Assembly (NCBI GenBank): GCA_030765065.1
Contig: CM060984.1
Span: forward strand, 100,545,488-100,609,487
DNA length: 64,000 bases
Direction: 5' to 3'
From: Deroplatys truncata
Taxonomy: Eukaryota > Arthropoda > Insecta > Mantodea > Mantidae
The stretch's first letter is position 1; every line of letters starts with the position of its first letter. The notes under the pieces are model-generated. The model did not search any database. It was not told the origin of the DNA and saw only the letters and a program-made list of their open reading frames with translations. The position numbers and the translations under genes are program-made. Shown in pieces: positions 34,973 to 47,041 of the stretch.

Positions 34973-35380
34973 TAGTAGGTAAGGAAGTATTGCATTCCAG
35001 CCAAAAATTCTATGTTCAGATACAGATCTTGAACCCCTTGAATAAAGACATATTTTAGAACATCAGAAGTAAAAAATTGGATTGCTGAATTAAAAGGACG
35101 TCTATTGGAAAGTTGAATCTGACTTGAAAAAAAAAATCCAATGTCGCGGCCGAGACTCGAACTACGGTTTTTCAGTTCTCCGCACTGTCTACCTTATTGT
35201 GTAAACTAACATCACCAGACGCACATCAAATTTTATCGAGTCACAAAGAAATGTCAGATTGTTAACAAATTTAGTATTTAAGTTCAATATATTCCAACAA
35301 TTCGACATAAATATTTCTTTTTCATAAATTATAACATTCATAATTTTGCAAAGCAATTTTAGAGGAACATTATTTAAATT
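34973..35380 (-). repeat. R1 fragments, heavily decayed
   Basis: Reversed R1 tail at about 34973-35080 (GAAGTATTGCATTCCAGCCA) and reversed mid-body near 35270-35330 (ATTTAGTATTTAAGTTCAAT). A foreign piece or deletion lies between them. Confidence 0.5.
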
Positions 35381-35829
35381 CTTTTTGATAAATCTCACAC
35401 AAGGATCCCAGCTTCCCAGATAAATTATTTCACGTTCCTCTTGCAGTTAAGCTGTTACTTAGAAAGGATTTCAACTTAGGCAAAGGACTTATATTGATTC
35501 CTTCATTGTTACAAGAAGTGGAAAGACATCAGATGGACATAATAAAGCTCAGATCTCAAAAATATTTTTGTTGTTCAAGTCTCGGAAGTTTAAACAAACA
35601 AGGAAGATTTTGAAAACGGCGGAAGTTATGGTTTCTAGCCTAATTCCAGATTCACAGCAGATACCAAAATGATAAGAATTACAAAACTGACGGGATGCAA
35701 TATTTCAAACTTTTGTGAATAAAGATGCATGTTTTACTGCTTACAACTACAAAATGTTACAGTTTATTTAAAAATCTGGGGGACAAGCCTTTCTCAAGTA
35801 GGATTTGTGGCAGTATTTTTGAGCATATA

Positions 35830-37100
35830 CACGAGGGTGGATCGAAAGGTAACGCACAATAATTTCTTTACAAAAATGTTTAGTATCAAAACAACAAAAA
35901 TCACAAATGAACTTACACCTTTTACCAACTTTTCGACATAGTCATCAAGTCTCTCAACACATTTCTCCCATCGTGATACCAGTTTCAAAATGCCCTGTTC
36001 GTAGAAGTCCGTTTCCTTGGAGTATAGCCATCTGCGGACTGCGGATTTCACTTCCACATCTGTCGCCAAGCTTTGGCCGGCCATGAATTTCTTCATGAGA
36101 CCAAACAGATGAAAGTGCGACGGTGAAATGTCCGGAATGTATGGTGGATGCTGGAGCACCTCCCAATCAAATTTGGTGATTTTTCTGACAAACAGCAGCA
36201 GCAACATGAGGGCGAGTATTGTCATCAAAAATTTTGACATCGTCAGCATTCATATTGTGGCGTTTGTCATGAAGGGCACGACGCAACCTCACCAAAGTTT
36301 TCATGTAGGCTGCAGCATTCACAGTGGACCCGTGTTCAGCAAAGTCCACCAGTACAACACCATGCACATTCCAGAATACCGTCACAAACACTTTCCTAGC
36401 AGATTGAGTCACATTGAATTTTTTCTTCACTGGGGAACCAGCACGTTTCCACTCCATACTTGCCTGCTTGGTTTCGAGCATGTAGTGGCATGCCCACGAC
36501 TCATCACCAGTGACGATTCCTTTCAGAAAGCCATGCCCTTCTGCAATGTACCACGCTAGGTGATCCAAGCTCGTAATCATTCGCTTGTGATTGTCTGTCA
36601 GGTTCTTAGGCACCCATCGAACACTAACTTTACTAAATTTAAACGTCTCATGAACAATATCGTACATTGCACCATAGAAAATGTTGAACTGTTGCGATAA
36701 GGTTCACAGTTGCACACGCCGGTCGTTCAAAGTTGCCGCCTCAATGCCTCTGACATTCTGCGGCTTGCAGCTGTTACCGGTCTCCCGGAGCGTGGCGAAT
36801 CACTAACATTCACACGGCCCTCTAGGAAGAATGCACACCACCTTTAGACATTGCTACGGTCCATACAAGCATCCCCATACTCGCCACTTATGCCTCTGTG
36901 ATTATCACTCGGTTTATGCCCTTTGGCCCACAAATATCGAACCACACCTCTCTGCTCTTCATACGTGGACGACAGTAATACGCGCGCCATCTTTGTTGCG
37001 CAGTTCACGCCTTCTCTCGCTAGAGCTGCACATGAAACACAAAATACCCTCTGTAATGAAAGCTTCAAACTATATCTGTGTGAAATTGCAACATTCCAGC
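35830..37100 (-). mobile_element. mariner-family transposon, inactive
   Basis: The left side (3' end of the element) has ACGAGGGTGGATCGAAAGGT, a mariner-like terminus. The matching terminus on the right is not recognisable, so that end is approximate. The enclosed transposase is broken. Confidence 0.75.
35850..37000 (-). pseudogene. mariner transposase pseudogene (DD34D type, final Asp lost)
   Basis: Read on the minus strand, the N-terminus (frame ending at 37000) shows STYEEQRGVVRYLWAKGHKP, the mariner DNA-binding domain start. A GRVNVSDSPRSGRP linker follows. The 36167-36667 frame contains VRWVPKNLTDNHK, the first Asp in IVTGDESW, and the second in FDDNTRPH. The 35794-36249 frame continues EVLQHPPYIPDISPSHFHLF. 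There the third catalytic residue, normally Asp in a PSDFHLF-type motif, is His. Frame changes near 36700 and 36170 and the His substitution make the copy inactive. Confidence 0.9.
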
Positions 37101-37309
37101 TTCAATACCAAGGCAGAAGAAAATTATAACAATGAATACTAGCCACATTAATAACTAAGAAGCTATAATTCTATGTTATTTAAATATATATTTTAATGTA
37201 ACTAGCGTGTGTGATGTCTTGCAATTTGTATACAGTTTAGCTGTTAGAAATCTATTTATTCCTAGAAGCTGTTGTAAGGCAGGATAGCTTGCAGTCAGAT
37301 ATGTTTCCA

Positions 37310-38145
37310 GAACGAGGGTACATGATTATAAAATTAGGGTGCTGAATTTTCTAAAGAGACATCCTTGAAGCGGTTTTGTGAAACCATCCGAGGACAGAGG
37401 TAAGCTTGTAAATAAGAATTTCAAAGAAGACTCAAGGAGAGCAAGAGAAGGCAAAGCATTCCTTGTTTACCCTAATACAAACATGTGAAAGTTATGTCAC
37501 TTGACGAAAGTAACAAATAGAAGCGATAGTTGGGAATTTAAAATATAGCCAGTAAACTTGTAGTAGTCAGTCAGAATTAAGTGTATAAACGTTTGAAAAT
37601 TCTGTGTAGAAGGACAGGCAATGTGCTCACAACTCAAATCACTTCGTTCGTATCTGTAGTTCTGTAAGCCTTAATGTAAGTGTTAAGTGATACGGGAGCA
37701 GTTAGAAACCGGAAATAATGTAGCAACTACACACACAATTCAATAATTGTAATCGTGAAAACAACACAAGTGTGGGAATATAATTCTTATGTGCGTGTGA
37801 GTACTAAAAACCACACTACGTTAGAACTTATAATATACGCAATAGTAACGGCCACAATAGTTTTGAATCCCGTACAGGAGCTTCTTCAAACATTATACTG
37901 TAGCCACTAGTAAGTGTTAAAAGTGCATATTAAAGATAGGACATACAATCTGACGTCCAAGTGCATTAACTTATATTACACAGGAAACCTTCCTTACCTG
38001 TACACGCCTTGACTAAGAGATACTGAGAACTGAGCTAGTCAGCGCAACAATAGAACCCAATAACTACAAAAAATTACAATAAAACAAAAATTTATGTAAG
38101 AATAAATAACAAAACAAGTTAGATCTCGCAGTACCGACGCAGGGT
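37310..38145 (+). mobile_element. Possible solo LTR, related to families A and B
   Basis: The right part (TACACGCCTTGACTAAGAGA, then ATAGAACCCAATAACTAC and AATAAAACAAAA) parallels the end regions of LTR-A (TTTACACGCCCTGCATAGAG, AAAGAACCCAAAT) and LTR-B (CTGCTAAGAGATACATG). The left boundary is unclear. GGGTA occurs at 37314 and 38144 but the adjoining bases are not TG...CA, so a target duplication is not established. Confidence 0.4.
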
Positions 38146-38990
38146 ATTATTGTTAATCCTTTTTTATTTACAGGTTTTTCACTTTGCATCAGTTCTTTCT
38201 CAACTCCCGCTTTCCAGAGATTCCTATCTTCCCATTGTCCCTCTTCTATACCACTCTTTATCATGTCACCATATATTCCCTCATACCAAGTTCTTCTTGC
38301 TCTTTTCCGCTTTCCTCTATCTGGCATCTTCCAATTTAAGACTCGTTTAGGCCACCGTTCTTCCGACATCAGTTGTACATGTCCATAACTTTGTAGAGCT
38401 CTTTTTAATATTCTGTATATAACAGTTCCTTGTGCATCCATTTCTTGTCTGGTAGGTGTTCCTAATATGTTACAGTCAGGATACTCTCTTACTTATTCGA
38501 AGTCCGTCCATTTCTGTCGTTAAAACTCTTTTCTGCATCCTCCCCTTTAATGTCCAACTTTCGTACCCATATGTAAGTACATTTTCTATTATTACTTGAA
38601 AATTTGTTTGGTATTTCTGGTCAAATTCCTATTCCATAAAAGACTATTCCGGGTTCTAATCGCCTTACTTACACAATTTACTCTACTAGTAATATCTTTT
38701 TCACAAGTGCCAGATTTATCTATTATAGATCCTAGATATTTAAATTGCTCCACACATTTATATAATAATATAAATAGCCACATCATTTATTTGTAAATAT
38801 TCCGAAACTCCTCCAATTACCATATATTCGGTGTTAATGGAATTTATTTTTAATCCATCTACTTCAAATGCATCTATTAATTTCTTGATCATATATTCTA
38901 TATCATATTTGTCCTGTCCTATTATAATCTGGTCATCAGCAAATACTAATTGTGCAGTAAATGGCCACTTATCCAATTAGGACAATACAA
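38100..38990 (-). pseudogene. LINE reverse transcriptase C-terminal fragment
   Basis: On the minus strand, successive frames give LVFADDQIIIGQDKYDIEYM (38758-38976; catalytic Ala-Asp-Asp), then QFKYLGSIIDKSGTCEKDI (38592-38786), then SYGHVQLMSEERWPKRVLNW (38064-38441). This is the normal order for a non-LTR reverse transcriptase palm and thumb and C-terminal region. Frame breaks between them and loss of the N-terminal half show that it is dead. It closely resembles the fragment at 50080-50875. Confidence 0.85.
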
Positions 38991-39059
38991 AATTTACATA
39001 AAAGCTCTTCAGCATAATAAAAATGACAAACTATCTATCAACAGAGTTTAAAGTTCCCA

Positions 39060-39220
39060 AAACCTTACGTCAAGGAAACATTAAGGGTCTGGAAAAAGAA
39101 GTGCAGAGGAATAGGTGTTAAGGTTGGTGATAGATTAATGCTTTTCAGTTTGCTGATGACCAAATAATATTACATGATGACGTATCCACTTATAAAACTA
39201 AGTGGATAAGCCATCTTCAA
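39060..39220 (+). pseudogene. Small LINE reverse transcriptase fragment
   Basis: A plus-strand frame near 39115-39200 reads VKVGDRLMLFSFADDQIILH with one frame adjustment, matching the catalytic block of the YADD/FADD LINE type. Nothing else of the element is clear. Confidence 0.55.
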
Positions 39221-39529
39221 AAATGAATACAGAGAGACCACCATTCCATTTCAGAAAGTGTAAAGCAAGAAAGAAAAGAAATATTTTAAGACTAAATAAA
39301 AGGTAGCGCCAACAGGATATGCAGATTTCTACAAACAGAAATGCTTTAATGCATGAAGGAAGAAGATGAGTATATCGGTGGGAAACACACTGGAGGTACC
39401 AAAAGTCTGAACTCTAGTTTAATTCTAGAAAAGCGAATTATATGGTTATATGATAGGGAAAATAAGATTTTATAATTGAAAATAAAGGAGTTATATAGAG
39501 ACAATATAAAACTTGGAATAATAAATGTG

Positions 39530-40136
39530 ATGAGGGCGCCGTTTCGTTCGCTGCTCTCGGCTGAGGTTCTGTGGTTCGACTTTATTCAAGCCTTCGTCTC
39601 TGAATAACTCATGTGAAGTATACACAATTACAGCGCGCTTCGGGATCCAAGTTGTAGGTCCTCTCGTTTCATCCACATTATCTCCTATCGTTGAAGGTGA
39701 TGACACCGCCAGTTGAGTGCCTCCAGTCAAAGAATAGGTGCAAAAATCGCCTGATGGAATGAGATTTCCCTTTGCCGGCCCTCGTAGCCGTGGTCGCTGG
39801 AGTGTGTAGCTTTGGCGCTCCGCCAAGCTGAGGGTCGCGGGTTCGAGTCCCGCCTTGAGCATTGCGGTAATACGCGATAATGCAAAACAATAAAAACACA
39901 GTAATGATAAACTGGGTAACCAAGGGAACTTTAAAAAAAAAGAAAGAAAGAAAGAAAAAAAGACTCATGTGAAGTATACACAACTACCGCGTGGTTCGGA
40001 ATCCAAGTTTTAGGTCCTCTCGTTTCATCCACATTATCTCCTATTGTCGAAGGTGATGACACCGACAGTTGGGTGCCTCCTGTCAAAGAATAGGTGCAGC
40101 CATTGCCTGATGGAATGAGATTTCCCCGAAGGGCGG
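39530..40136 (+). repeat. Composite: a SINE-like unit duplicated around an S5 SINE
   Basis: A tRNA-like head (GAGGGCGCCGTTTCGTTCGC, then TCTGTGGTTCGAC) leads to unit U1 (about 39607-39770). An S5 SINE lies at 39772-39955 (CCGGCCCTCGTAGCCGTGGT to A/GA-rich tail). Unit U2 at about 39962-40135 repeats U1 in direct orientation (ACTCATGTGAAGTATACACA to GAATGAGATTTCCC). Confidence 0.75.
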
Positions 40137-40299
40137 CAACAACAACATATTTACGGATGGTAGAAGAAAGTATGCAGAAGTTAAAGATCATCTAAAGAAA
40201 GGAAAATGTGTAATATCAGTTGAACGCCATATTATGGGATAAAAGTATAACAAAAGAAACCAATCATATAATATATAAATAAATAACGAAACCTATTTT

Positions 40300-41043
40300 C
40301 CTAACTACTCCATTCTAATCGAGATAAACCTTTCCGAAAATAGCTACATTACACGTTTCGGTATAGACACAAAGGGAATAGCGATACTCAAATGAGCTGG
40401 ACGCTGGCCTTAAAACTTCGCACTCCTGCCATGACATCACGAGAAACAACTGAAAATCTACAGGACTTTAAAAGATTGACAGGTAAATGAAGAATATAAA
40501 ACTGTGTATGCCACAAAAAAGTACTTGAAATAAATTGTGTGTTTTAAAGAGATCTACATTTTTTTTGCAATACGTATTCGTCTACTTAACGTTTACCAGT
40601 TATACAAAAATATAAATCTCCTTCTGAATGAAGAGAACTTCACAAGCTATTCCTAGAAAATTAAAGATGTACGTTATATTTGTCATGCAAATATTTTTAA
40701 TATATGTGGTATTTTAATCAAAATCGATAGAGCCATTTTTTGAGAAAATCAAACATTTCGAAAAATGCTCCATATAAAGGGTAGTTTAGGGTGGAGAGAT
40801 TATCTTATAAATCTTCATGTCGTATCTTTGGAAGGTATTCAAAATAAATACCAATTTTGGTATTTATTCGACATTTAATTTTTGAGTTATACTGGTTACA
40901 GATACGCACGCATAGATATCACATATACACGCACTGACCTTTTTTCTAAAAGCACTTTTCTTGGAGAACTGAAAACATGTATTTCCGGTGAAATCTCGAT
41001 ATAGAATTTTTGGGTAGAATGTACGTGTTAGAGAAAGTAAAAG
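40300..41043 (+). repeat. R1 repeat copy, diverged
   Basis: Lacks the extreme left end. The body and the right end (GTGTTAGAGAAAGT) are recognisable. The CA-tract is reduced to short CA-rich sequence near 40910-40935. Confidence 0.65.
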
Positions 41044-41189
41044 GTATATCTTTATATGGATCAGAAATTCGAAACAGTAAAGTACTTTCAGACATACATT
41101 GTTGGCAATGGAAATGGATTACTGGAGAATGTAAGCAGGGGTTTCAAAAAGAAAAGGAGTAAGAAATTAGTTAAGAGGAATGCAAGTAA

Positions 41190-42024
41190 AATATATCTGT
41201 TGTTACATTCGCATGACTTTCTCTACCTACTATCATTTATTTTCAAATAGCTTCCACAAACTATACTTACGATATTTCTTCTGTCTACTTCATATTAACC
41301 TGATAAACTTTTACGTACATAAATTATTTCATTACACATTTCGTTGAAGGTAGAGGGGAATAGAGAAAACCGAATCAACACTTGAAATGTTTAAAAGCTA
41401 TCCGCTACATGATGGCCTAGAAATTCCACTCTTTCCACGATGTTATGAGAAGCAATTAAATAATTACAGTACTTAAAAATGACAAACAATTGAAAACTTT
41501 AAACTAATAGCAACGTGCATCTCGGATATGGCTAATGCCAAAAAGACTTATATTAATTAAATTTTATGTTTTAAGGAGATACACATTTTTATGTGACACG
41601 TTTGTGTCTATCTCTTATCTATGGTTATATTCTACCAGTTATACAAGATTATACAGAATTCCTTGCGAATGAAGAGGACTTCACAGACTATTTCCAGAAA
41701 ATTTAAGATACACATTTTATTTGTCATGTAAATATCTTAAATATGTGGTATTTTCATCAACATCGTTAGAGCCACTTTTGAGGTAATCGAAAACTCCGTG
41801 TAAAGGGTAGTTGGTGCGGGGGATTTTCTTGAAAGCCTGTTTCGCGTCTTTGGAAGATGCTGAATGTAAATAGAAGTTTGGTATTTATTGCACACTCGCT
41901 TTTTTGGAATAAGGGGGCCTCAAAACATAAGTAAAAATCGATAAAATCACATTTTTGGTGAAATCTCGATTTTGAATTTTTGCGTAGATTGCAACACCTT
42001 CTCTACCTACTAGATACGTTGTAG
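41190..42024 (+). repeat. R1 repeat copy, diverged
   Basis: The left end is near TGTTACATTCGCATGACTTT and the right end is degraded (CTACTAGATACGTTGTAGAG). The CA segment appears to be deleted. Confidence 0.65.
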
Positions 42025-42296
42025 AGAATGCAATAACATTGTAGAAGTTACAAAAACAAGACAACTAATATTCTATGCAGATGTGATGAGAATGAGTGAA
42101 GAAAAGTTACCAAGTATTGCATATGAGTGGATTTAGTAAGATTAAGGAGAATAGGAAAACAAAGGACAATACGAAAAATGGGTATTGTAGAAATGATGGA
42201 GAGAATGGTTTTGTGAGGTAAGAGAAATTCATACTAAAGACTGGGGATTCATATTTGGCTGTCAGGAGGTGTGACTATTCTAAACTGGCTGAATAA

Positions 42297-42356
<60 letters not shown>
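42297..42356. repeat. (TAA)n microsatellite
   Basis: About 20 tandem TAA units. Confidence 0.97.
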
Positions 42357-42357
<1 letters not shown>

Positions 42358-42427
42358 AGCTCTAAAGATTCCAACTTTCATTATTGCTTAATTAGAATGA
42401 TATAGATGCAAAATTAAATATAAAAAT

Positions 42428-43332
42428 CTGATATGTTACACTCACGTGACTTTCTCTACTCTTATACAAACTAATTTTAGAAACGCTTATTCTCCATCTA
42501 CTTCATGTTAATCGAGATAAACATTTGCAGACTCTATCTTATTGCTAAGTTTCTTGTAGATGTAAGGGGAAAATATATTTACAAGGGCAATATAGAAATA
42601 TAGTAGCCTTTAAGCATATACATCTCTCTTAATAGCTGGTTGCTAGGTGCAGCACCATTTCCTTTGCCACAGATTAATACTCTTTCCATATAAAAGATAA
42701 AAAAAATGAATAACGAATTCCCATTTGAGAAAATAAGTATTGAAAAATTTAAGGGAATAACAAGCAATATCTCGAAAATGGTTCAATCAACAAAAAAAAT
42801 GTGTATGGCATAAATTGTGTATTTTAACGCGATCTACATTTTTTGTGTAGTAAAATTTTGCCTATCTCTTATGGTTTACCAGTTATGCAAAAGTCGTTCA
42901 CAATGAAGAATACTTTTGGAGACATTCCCAGAAAATTCAAGATATTCATTTTATTTGTCATGAAAATATCTTAAACATATGATATTTTAATCAAAATCGT
43001 TAGAGCCATTTTTGAGAAAATTAAAATTTTCGAAAAATGTTCCATGTAAAGGGTACTCTGGGGTGGGGGGATTTCCTTGAAAAAACTTCGTGTCGCATCC
43101 TTGGAAAATACTGAACCTAAATACCAAGTTTGGTGTTTATCCGACAGTTCGTTTCTGAGTTATGCTGTTCACATACAGACACACAGACAGACAGACACAC
43201 ACACGGACATGTTTCAAAAATGCTTTTTTTATTCAGGGGGTCTCAAAACATGTATTTCCGGTGAAATCTTGGTATCGAATTTTTGGGTGGAATACAATAC
43301 TTCCCCTACTTACTATACGTAGTAGAGAAAGT
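42428..43332 (+). repeat. R1 repeat, complete (array unit 1)
   Basis: 905 bp from CTGATATGTTACACTCACGT to GTAGTAGAGAAAGT. It is preceded by AAAAAT and followed by an A-tract and T. The CA/CAGA tract is at about 43175-43204. Non-coding: the apparent peptide with THTH runs is the microsatellite translated. Confidence 0.93.
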
Positions 43333-43340
43333 AAAAAAAT

Positions 43341-43569
43341 CTGATGTGTTACACTCACATGACTTTCTCTACTCTTGTACAATCTATTTTTACAAACGCC
43401 TATTCTCCATATGCTTTATGTTAATCGAGATATCGAGATGTCAATCTTATTGCTAATTTTCTTGTAGATGCAAGGGGAATATGGTAGCTTTTAAGCGATG
43501 GTCAAATATTTTATCGCTGGTTGCTATGCGGCGCATTTCATTCTCTTTGCAAGTCCAGGACATAAAAAA
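43341..43569 (+). repeat. R1 head only (array unit 2)
   Basis: About 229 bp from CTGATGTGTTACACTCACAT to CAAGTCCAGGACATAAAAAA. It breaks exactly at the internal A-tract where the head normally meets the body. The next unit starts there. Confidence 0.9.
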
Positions 43570-43570
43570 T

Positions 43571-44264
43571 CTGATGTGTTACACTCACATGACTTTCTCT
43601 ACTCTTGTACAATCTAATTTTACAAACGCTTATTCTCCATATGCTTCATGTTAATCGAGATATCGAGATGTCAATCTTATTGGTAATTTTCTTGTAGATG
43701 CAAGGGAAATATGGTTGCTTTTAAGCGATAGTCAAATATTTTAACGCTGGTTGCTATGTGGCGCATTCCATTCTCTTTGCATGTCCAGGACAAAAAAAAT
43801 GAATAACGAATTTGAGAAAAAGTATAAGTATTGGAAAATTTAAGGAAATAACAAGCAATATCTCGAAAACGGTGCACTCAGCAAAAGAAATGTATATGAC
43901 AAAAGTTGTGTATTTTAACGCGATCTACATTTTTTGTGTAGTAAAATTTTGTCTATCTCTTATGGTTTACCAGTTATGCAAAAGTCGTTCACAATAAAGA
44001 ATACTTTTGGAGACATTCCCAGAAAATTCGAGATATACATTTCATTTCTCATGACATTATCTTAAACATATGATATTTTCATCAAAATCGTTAGAGCCAT
44101 TTTTGAGAAAATTAAAATTTTCGAAAAATCTTCCATGTAAAGGGTAGTCTGAGGTGGGGGGATTTTCTTGAAAACCTTCTTGTCGCATCTCTGGAAGATA
44201 CTGAACCTAAATACCAAGTTTGGTGTTTATCCGACTGTTCGTGTTTGAGTTATGCTGTTCACAG

Positions 44265-44296
<32 letters not shown>

Positions 44297-44443
44297 ACAC
44301 AGACACACACACGGACATGTTTCCAAAAATGCTTTTTTTGGATTCAGGAGGTCTCAAAACATGTATTTCCGGTGAAATCTCGGTATCGAATTTTTGGTTG
44401 GAATGCAATACTTCCCCTACTTACTATACGTAGTAGAGAAAGT
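43571..44443 (+). repeat. R1 repeat, complete (array unit 3)
   Basis: Full left and right ends, with an expanded CA/CAGA tract at about 44263-44313. Its head is nearly identical to unit 2, so the two are closely related. Confidence 0.93.
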
Positions 44444-44449
44444 AAAAAT

Positions 44450-45161
44450 CTTATGTGTTACACTTACATGACTTTCTCTACTTTTGTACAAACTATTCTT
44501 ACAAACGCTTATTCTCCATTATTTCATGTTAATCGAGATATCGATATGTTAATCTTATTGTTAATTTTCTTGCAGGTGCAAGGAGAATATGGTAGGCTTT
44601 AAGCGATAGTCAAATCTTTTAAGAGGTGGTTGCTATGTGGAGCATTATATTCTCTTTGCATGTCAAGGACATAAAAAAACCGAATAACGAATTCCCATTT
44701 GAGAAAAGGTATAAGTATTGAAAAATTCGAAAAAATAACAAGGAATATCACGGACATGGTTTACTCAACAAAAAATAATGTACAGGGCATAATTAGTGTG
44801 GTTTTAATGATATGTACATTTTTTGTGTAGTAAAATTGTGTTTCTCTTACGGTTTAGCAGTTATGCAAAAGTCATTCAGAATGAAGACGTCTTTTGGGAA
44901 TATTTCCAGAAAATTCATGACAAACATTTCATTTGCCATGAAAACATATTAAACATATGATATTTTAATCAACATCGTAGAGCCTTTTTTGAGAAAATCA
45001 AAATTTTCGGAAAATGTTGCAGTCTGAGTAGGGATTTTTCTTGAAAATGTTCGTGTCGCATTTTTGAAAGATACTGAACCTAAATACAAAGTTTGATATT
45101 TATCCGACTTTTCGTTTTTGAGTTATGTGTTCACAGACACGCTCGCGCACACACAGACACA

Positions 45162-45205
<44 letters not shown>

Positions 45206-45338
45206 GACTTTTTTCTAAAAATGCTTTTCTTTTTTATTCAGGGGCCTCAAAACATTTATTTCCGGTGAAATCTCGATATCGAATTTTTAGATGGAATGCA
45301 ACACTTACCCTACTTATCGTATACGTAGTAGAAAAAGT
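44450..45338 (+). repeat. R1 repeat, complete, diverged (array unit 4)
   Basis: The left end is CTTATGTGTTACACTTACAT and the right end is TAGTAGAAAAAGT. A long CA tract lies at about 45151-45204. Preceded by AAAAAT. Confidence 0.9.
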
Positions 45339-45484
45339 CAAAATGGACTAATCAGAAGAAAATTTGGAAAAGGTATGACAAGAAATATACATTTAAGACT
45401 AATAAAATAATTGCTAAACCAAGGAAACGTTTTGGTTCGGAATCTAGGTATTCAAAACGACGAGAAAAGCCCTGAAGCTCAACA

Positions 45485-45790
45485 CATGAGATTTTGAGGG
45501 CTCTAATGGGAGTCACGCTTAGAGATCACATTCCCAATAAGACTATTAGGGAGGAGTTTGAAGTTCTAAACATAGTAGAGGAAATAAAACAGTACAAGGA
45601 AAAGTGGAAGGAACACTTATTTTCAACAGATGACCAAAGAATACCTAAGTCAACACTATGGTCCAGTGGGAGGGAGTGGTAGGCCAGAGAAGAGAGGGAT
45701 TTGAAGCTCGAACAGGTTCTGGTGGCATAATCCTTGGACGGCTGAAGAGAAGATTTCCAAAGAATCTCCAGTACTACTTAAACGTCACTT
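45485..45790 (+). pseudogene. LINE C-terminal fragment
   Basis: The plus-strand frame reads LRDHIPNKTIREEFEVLNIV, then EEIKQYKEKWKEHLFSTDDQ and RIPKSTLW. This is the Arg/Lys-rich C-terminal region after the reverse transcriptase domain of arthropod LINEs. Only this end remains. Confidence 0.75.
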
Positions 45791-45794
45791 CTAG

Positions 45795-46190
45795 GAATCG
45801 ATTTAGTCAGTTGTGTTGTTAAACATTGAGTTGTATTGCTAATTACTTTTTTAAATAGAAGCAGTTGCGTAAGCAAATAAAGGTTTTCACGTTACTGACG
45901 TGCGGTAATAGGGTTGCGTAATTTCACATTACGGAAGCAGAATAGCCCTCCCACCTAGTGCAGGATTCCTGAAAACTTATGACAGGCAAGTTGAGATATG
46001 CATACATGTAAACAGCAACATTTTAAACGTGGTGCTTTAGTAAAATCATTCATGTACAGGCATCTAATGCGGATCACTATCATTTAAGAGGCCTCTTAAT
46101 AAAGGGGAGTGGGATGTGTGAACATTATACGGTGATACATAGTTCAAGAAACATGAACATCTCTGGTTATGACTTACACATCAATGTAAA
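45795..46190. other. Unassigned sequence
   Basis: Nothing recognised. Confidence 0.35.
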
Positions 46191-46193
46191 AAT

Positions 46194-47039
46194 TCTTATG
46201 TGTTACACTCACATGGCTTTCTCTACTCTTTACAAAATATTTTTACAAACGCTTATTCTCCATATGGTTCATGTTAATCGAGATGTTAATCTTATTGCTA
46301 ATTTTCTTGTAGGTGCAAAGGGGGTACGGTAGGCTTTAAGCGATAGTCAAATCCTTTAAGGGCAAGTTGCTATGTAGAGCATTCCATTCTCCTTACATGT
46401 CCCGGACATAAAAAAACCAATAATGAATTCCCATTTGAGCAAAAGTGTAAGTATTGAAAAATTCAGACAAATAACAAGGAATATCTCGGAAATGGTTCAC
46501 ACCACAAAAAATGTATAGGTTATAAACTGCGTGTTTTAACGAGGTCTACATTTTCCATGTTGAATAAATGTGTCTATCTCTTACGGTTTACCCGTTATGC
46601 AAAAGCCTTTAGAATGAAGAGGACTTTTGGGGGCATGCCCAGAAAATTCAAGATATACATTTTATTTGTGATGAAAATATCTTAAATATATGATATTTTA
46701 ACCAAAATCGTTAAAGCCATTTTTGAGAAAATCGTAATTTTCGAAATTGTTTCCATGTAAAGGGTAGTCTGGGGTAAAGGGATTTTCTTGAAAATCTTTG
46801 TGTCGCATCTTTGAAAGATACTGAACCTAAATACCAAGTTTGGTATTTATCCGACTTTTTATTTTTTAGTTATGCTCTTCACAGACACACATGCACACAG
46901 ACACACACACGGACCTTTTTCTATAAATGTTTTCTTTTGGATTCAGGGAAACTCAAAACTTTTATTTCCGATGAAATCTCGATATCGAAGTTTTCGGTGG
47001 AATGCAATACTTCTACTTACTTTACGTAATAGAGAAAGT
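46194..47039 (+). repeat. R1 repeat, nearly complete
   Basis: From TCTTATGTGTTACACTCACA to TAATAGAGAAAGT, with a short CA tract at about 46880-46910. Confidence 0.88.
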
Positions 47040-47041
47040 AA

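Noticed and set aside
42428..43332. R1 as a classical Helitron (5' TC, 3' CTRR)
   Set aside because: The right end reads GAGAAAGT with no CTRR, and flanking AAAAAT duplications are seen. A Helentron-like origin is not excluded but is not supported by the flanks.
42428..45338. CRISPR-like or satellite array
   Set aside because: The units are about 0.9 kb transposon-like copies with variable truncation and no regular short spacers. The organism is eukaryotic.
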